From the NCBI RefSeq assembly GCF_001968825.1, contig NZ_MIEU01000014.1, forward strand, positions 62,001-126,000: DNA of 64,000 bases, in the 5' to 3' direction. A program made the translations under genes and the position numbers. The stretch is from Tersicoccus sp. Bi-70. Its GTDB lineage: Bacteria > Actinomycetota > Actinomycetes > Actinomycetales > Micrococcaceae. How positions within the stretch are numbered: the first letter of the stretch is position 1; every line of letters starts with the position of its first letter. Shown piece after piece: positions 61,237-64,000 of this stretch. Under the pieces are notes generated by a model. It searched no databases and was not told where the DNA came from. It was given only the letters and a program-made list of their open reading frames with translations.

Positions 61237-61252
61237 TCGCAAGCGCTTACGC
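61237..61252. promoter_or_regulatory. LacI-family operator
   Basis: TCGCAAGCGCTTACGC: the central AAGCGCTT is a perfect dyad and the CG steps outside it also pair, as in LacI/MalR/AglR-type sites. It lies between the divergent malE and glucosidase genes, so it can control both. The LacI-type regulator gene ends 4.9 kb away in the same gene cluster. Confidence 0.75.
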
Positions 61253-61357
61253 CCGTGAGAGAGTGGGTGGCGCCGAATCGTTATCGGCCGTCCCGCGACC
61301 GGGCCCCGGACGGAGAGACCTCCGATGGGCCCGGCCGCCCACCCTGGAGAGGAACCC

Positions 61358-63046
61358 GTGACCCTCGAACCCGCCCAGGCCGACACCCGGACCACCCCCT
61401 GGTGGGCCGACGCCGTCATCTATCAGGTGTACCCCCGGTCCTTCGCGGACGCGGACGGAGACGGCATGGGCGATCTGCCCGGCATCACGGCCCGCCTGGA
61501 CCACCTGGCCTCGCTCGGCGTCGACGCGCTGTGGCTCTCCCCGTTCTACCTGTCACCCCAGCACGACGCGGGCTACGACGTCGCCGACTACCGGCAGGTC
61601 GACCCCCGGTTCGGCACGCTGGCGGACTTCGACGCGCTGCGGGAGAAGGCGGACGGCCTGGGCATCCGCACGATCGTCGACCTGGTGCCCAACCACACCT
61701 CCAACGAGCACGCCTGGTTCCAGGCGGCGCTGACCGCGGCGCCGGGCTCTCCCGAGCGGGACCGCTACCTGTTCCGCGACGGCCGCGGCCCGGACGGCAG
61801 CGAACCCCCGAACAACTGGACGTCCGTGTTCGGCGGCCCCGGCTGGACCCGGGTATCGGACGGGCAGTGGTATCTGCACCTGTTCGACGTCACCCAGCCG
61901 GACCTGAACTGGCACAACCCCGAGGTCGTCGCGGAGTTCGACGACGTCCTGCGGTTCTGGCTGGACCGCGGCGTGGCCGGGTTCCGCGTCGACGTCGCCC
62001 ATGGCCTGGTCAAGCACCCCGACCTGCCGGACTGGGACGGGCACACGGCGATGGTCGAGGGCACGAAGCGGGCCGAGGGCGCGGACCCGATCGAGGAGCA
62101 CGTGCCCGCGCCCATGTTCGACCAGGAGGGCGTGCACGAGATCTACCGCCACTGGAACGAGGTGCTCGGGGAGTACGACGGCGACCGCATGATGGTCGCC
62201 GAGGCCTGGGTCGAGCCCGCGCCCCGGCTGGCCAAGTACGTCCGCCCGGACGAGATGCAGCAGGCCTTCAACTTCGAGTTCCTGATCGAGGGCTGGGACG
62301 CGGCCGGGATGGCCCGCGCCGTCGACAGCGTGATGAGCGCGAACGGCGCGGTCGGCGCCCCCACCACGTGGGTGCTGTCCAACCACGACGTGGTGCGGCA
62401 CACGAGCCGCTTCGGCCTGGCCGACCCGACCGGTCGTTCCGCCGGCATCGGCGCCGAGGACGAGCAGCCCGACGCCGGGATCGGCCTGCGGCGGGCTCGC
62501 GCGGCGACGCTCGCCATGCTGGCGCTGCCCGGATCCGCGTACCTGTATCAGGGCGAGGAGCTCGGGCTGCCGGAGGCCACGCAGTTGCCGGCCGACGTGC
62601 GGGAGGACCCGACGTTCGTGCGCAGCGGCGGAGCCGACGTCGGCCGTGACGGCTGCCGGGTGCCGCTGCCGTGGCAGGCCGGGGCTCCGGCCTACGGATT
62701 CTCCCCCACCGGCGCCAGCTGGCTGCCGCAACCGGCGTCCTTCGCCGACCACGCCGCCGACGTGCAGGAGGGTGTGCCCGGCTCGACGCTGGAGCTGTAC
62801 CGGCAGATGATCGCCCTGCGGCGGGAACTGCGCCTCGGCACCGGGACGATGGCCTGGGCCGACGTGCACGCGCCGGCCGAGGGCATCCTCGCCTTCACCA
62901 CCGGGGACATGCTCGTGGTGCTCAACACCTCGGACCGCGCCTTCGAGCTGCCCGCCGGCGCCGAGCTGCTGCTGGGGAGCGTTCCGGACGCGATCGACGG
63001 CGGCGCCCTGGTGCCGGACGCGGCCGTGTGGGTGCGCCTGCCCTGA
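61358..63046 (+). CDS. Intracellular alpha-glucosidase (GH13)
   Basis: A 562-residue GH13 enzyme of the oligo-1,6-glucosidase/alpha-glucosidase group. The catalytic residues are Asp212 in GFRVDVAHG, Glu282 in MMVAEAWVEP and Asp344 in VLSNHDVVRH. WWADAVIYQVYPRSFAD marks the N-terminus. No signal peptide, so it is cytoplasmic and acts on imported alpha-glucosides. GTG 61358 with GAGAGGAAC upstream is preferred over an earlier GTG/ATG at 61325. It is divergent from malE and shares the operator at 61237. Confidence 0.93.
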   Translation: MTLEPAQADTRTTPWWADAVIYQVYPRSFADADGDGMGDLPGITARLDHLASLGVDALWLSPFYLSPQHDAGYDVADYRQVDPRFGTLADFDALREKADGLGIRTIVDLVPNHTSNEHAWFQAALTAAPGSPERDRYLFRDGRGPDGSEPPNNWTSVFGGPGWTRVSDGQWYLHLFDVTQPDLNWHNPEVVAEFDDVLRFWLDRGVAGFRVDVAHGLVKHPDLPDWDGHTAMVEGTKRAEGADPIEEHVPAPMFDQEGVHEIYRHWNEVLGEYDGDRMMVAEAWVEPAPRLAKYVRPDEMQQAFNFEFLIEGWDAAGMARAVDSVMSANGAVGAPTTWVLSNHDVVRHTSRFGLADPTGRSAGIGAEDEQPDAGIGLRRARAATLAMLALPGSAYLYQGEELGLPEATQLPADVREDPTFVRSGGADVGRDGCRVPLPWQAGAPAYGFSPTGASWLPQPASFADHAADVQEGVPGSTLELYRQMIALRRELRLGTGTMAWADVHAPAEGILAFTTGDMLVVLNTSDRAFELPAGAELLLGSVPDAIDGGALVPDAAVWVRLP

Positions 63047-63059
63047 CCTCGGTCGTCAC

Positions 63060-63099
63060 CGCGCGTGGCCGGCACCCTTCCGGGTGCCGGCCATGCGCG
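63060..63099. terminator. Bidirectional terminator hairpin
   Basis: GGCCGGCACCC and GGGTGCCGGCC flank a TTCC loop, and the pairing extends to 18 base pairs with one G-U (63060-63077 with 82-99). It occupies the gap between the convergent glucosidase and Asp23 genes. Confidence 0.85.
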
Positions 63100-63108
63100 T
63101 CTCGGGGC

Positions 63109-63552
63109 TCAGTCGCCCTCGGGGCGCTCCGCCCGCTCCAGGCGACCGTCCGGCACGTGCACGTCGGCGACCTCGACGTTGACCTCGGTCACCTGCAGGC
63201 CCACGAGCCGCTCGACGTCGTGATGCACCGCGGCGCGGACCCGTTCGGCGGTCTCGCGCAGGTGCTCACCGAACTCGGCGATCAACACGACGTCGACGGC
63301 GATCTGCCGGCTGCCGACCTCGACGCGGACACCGCTGCGGGTGTCGTCGGCGCCCACGGCCTCCCGGATCGCTCCGATCGCCCGCGGCGTCCCGGCTCCG
63401 AGGGCGTGGACGCCGGGCACCCGGCGGGCGGCGAGCGCGGCAACGCGCGCGGCGGCGATGTCGGCGATGTGCGTGGCGCCGGCCATGTCCTCGTCGCGGC
63501 GGTCCCGGTGCGGGACGGCCGGTGCGGTCGCGCGGCTCTCGAGCGAGGTCAC
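63109..63552 (-). CDS. Asp23/Gls24 family protein
   Basis: A 147-residue Asp23/Gls24 (DUF322) protein: ADIAAARVAALAARRVPGVHAL, VGSRQIAVDVVLIAEFGEHL, RETAERVRAAVHHDVERL and VTEVNVEVADVHVPD. In Gram-positive bacteria such proteins attach to the membrane and take part in envelope-stress response. The GTG 63552 is chosen for its GGAGGAG site nine bases upstream. A longer frame beyond is not supported. Confidence 0.85.
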   Translation of the reverse strand: MTSLESRATAPAVPHRDRRDEDMAGATHIADIAAARVAALAARRVPGVHALGAGTPRAIGAIREAVGADDTRSGVRVEVGSRQIAVDVVLIAEFGEHLRETAERVRAAVHHDVERLVGLQVTEVNVEVADVHVPDGRLERAERPEGD

Positions 63553-63888
63553 GAATGCTCCTCCGGGTCGGTGCGGATGACGGCTCGCCCCAGCGTATCG
63601 ATCAGGCGGTGCAGACGGGCCCAACGCCCGCACCGTCGTCGCTCCCGTCAGTCGGCCGCCGGGGTGCGCAGGCCCGCGAGCAGCAACAGCACCATGCGCA
63701 CCTCCCTACCGGAACCCGGACCCGTCGGCCCGGTGCCGTGGCATGGAGTCGCGACCGCCCCGAGGAACTCAGCCACGTCGACCCGGTGGAAGACCAGCCC
63801 GCTGCTGCACCTGGGCGGGCCGCCACCCCCGCCGTGCGATCGGGCCGGGGACGACAGAAGCCCCCAGAGATTCCGGGGGCTTCTTCGA
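63553..63888. other. Gene-free stretch between Asp23 gene and tRNA-Phe
   Basis: About 335 bases. A tRNA terminator sits at its right end. The open frames here end in runs of Arg/Pro or read through the tRNA, and none has a ribosome site or family pattern. I see no other feature. Confidence 0.6.
63856..63884 (-). terminator. Terminator of tRNA-Phe
   Basis: AGAAGCCCCC pairs perfectly with GGGGGCTTCT over a 9-base loop, five bases beyond the encoded CCA on the minus strand. The following U content is low. Confidence 0.85.
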
Positions 63889-63964
63889 TGGTGGCTCCGA
63901 CCGGCGTCGATCCGGTGACCTTTCGATTTTCAGTCGAACGCTCTACCAACTGAGCTACAGAGCC
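63889..63964 (-). tRNA. tRNA-Phe (GAA)
   Basis: 76 bases including an encoded CCA. The acceptor GGCTCTG pairs with CGGAGCC (one G-U) and discriminator A. The D-arm is AGCTCAGTTGGTAGAGC, the anticodon loop is CTGAAAA with stem TTCGA/TCGAA, and the T-arm has the usual GGTTCGA-equivalent CCGG-ATCGACGCCGG. Transcribed leftward with a terminator just downstream. Confidence 0.97.
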
Positions 63965-64000
63965 CGGCACCGCTCCGGCGAACCGAGGGCGATATGCCGC

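Noticed and set aside
63602-63970. A 122-residue leftward frame across the tRNA with VAQLVERSTENRKVTGSTPVG
   Set aside because: This is the well-known false protein from reading through tRNA genes. It has no ribosome site and covers the tRNA-Phe.

Overview
The window is very GC-rich throughout, uses GTG starts often, and carries actinobacterial family markers: a DUF3151 gene next to class II fructose-bisphosphate aldolase, a Stealth-family phosphotransferase, SAM-I riboswitches with actinobacterial cores, and many apparent leaderless transcripts. It reads as the chromosome of an Actinomycetota species, most likely Micrococcales-like. The genus cannot be fixed from the sequence alone. There is no prophage, IS transposase, rRNA, CRISPR array or plasmid backbone. 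The only RNA gene seen is a tRNA-Phe at the right edge.

Layout. 1-5 kb: purQ (cut by the window edge) and purL, a DinB-fold enzyme, and an AbiEi/DUF559-type gene lying among three copies of a 72-73 bp palindromic repeat. 4.8-9 kb: a secreted GH13 amylase divergent from a cardiolipin synthase, with a CRP/GlxR-like box between them. 9-18.1 kb: a sulfur island. Two SAM-I riboswitches face away from each other. One controls ssuB-ssuA-ssuC-acs (leftward), the other sfnG-metY-CoA-binding protein (rightward), and a second CoA-binding protein gene lies between them. 18-23.3 kb: an ArsR/MFS pair with a complex operator, a GNAT enzyme, a DUF1990/YjbR/nitrilase operon, a decayed MarR gene and a 79-residue orphan. 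23.3-28 kb: purA, tdk, a C-terminally truncated DUF72 gene, a HAD phosphatase and a probable kynurenine formamidase. 28-33 kb: SDR, kynureninase, VOC and AraC genes. 32.5-43 kb: a metal-knuckle protein divergent from MarR, ald, TfoX-like, DUF3151, fba, a secreted S53 peptidase, a SpoU methyltransferase, a HAD-IIA phosphatase with an apparent AUC start, a Tat-exported hydrolase and pyrE. 43-46 kb: a Stealth protein and a calcineurin-like phosphodiesterase with a PHO-box-like array upstream. 46-54.5 kb: acyl-CoA dehydrogenase, acyl-CoA synthetase, MarR, and the valine-degradation operon mmsA-hibch-mmsB-echA. 54.6-64 kb: xthA, a hypothetical gene, and an alpha-glucoside locus (lacI, small membrane gene, malG, malF, malE, divergent alpha-glucosidase), then an Asp23 gene and tRNA-Phe.

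How the genes work together. The sulfur island imports organosulfur compounds and desulfurises them. MetY then makes homocysteine and releases acetate, which the co-transcribed acetyl-CoA synthetase could return to acetyl-CoA. The acyl-CoA genes and the valine operon together cover branched-chain and fatty-acyl catabolism. The glucan enzymes, ABC importer and intracellular glucosidase form a complete uptake-and-hydrolysis route. Three boxes with the core GTGACCTG-N2-TCA precede the amylase, acyl-CoA synthetase and glucosidase loci, which suggests one cAMP-responsive regulator over carbon catabolism. A possible cAMP phosphodiesterase gene lies in the same window.

The most unusual items are the palindromic repeat family, the SAM-I pair with acs in the regulated operon, the AUC-start HAD gene, the recurrent TANNNT-N6-start leaderless signature, the three-unit 11-bp PHO-like array, and two genes in decay. 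I did not find a clearly new multi-gene defence or biosynthetic system.
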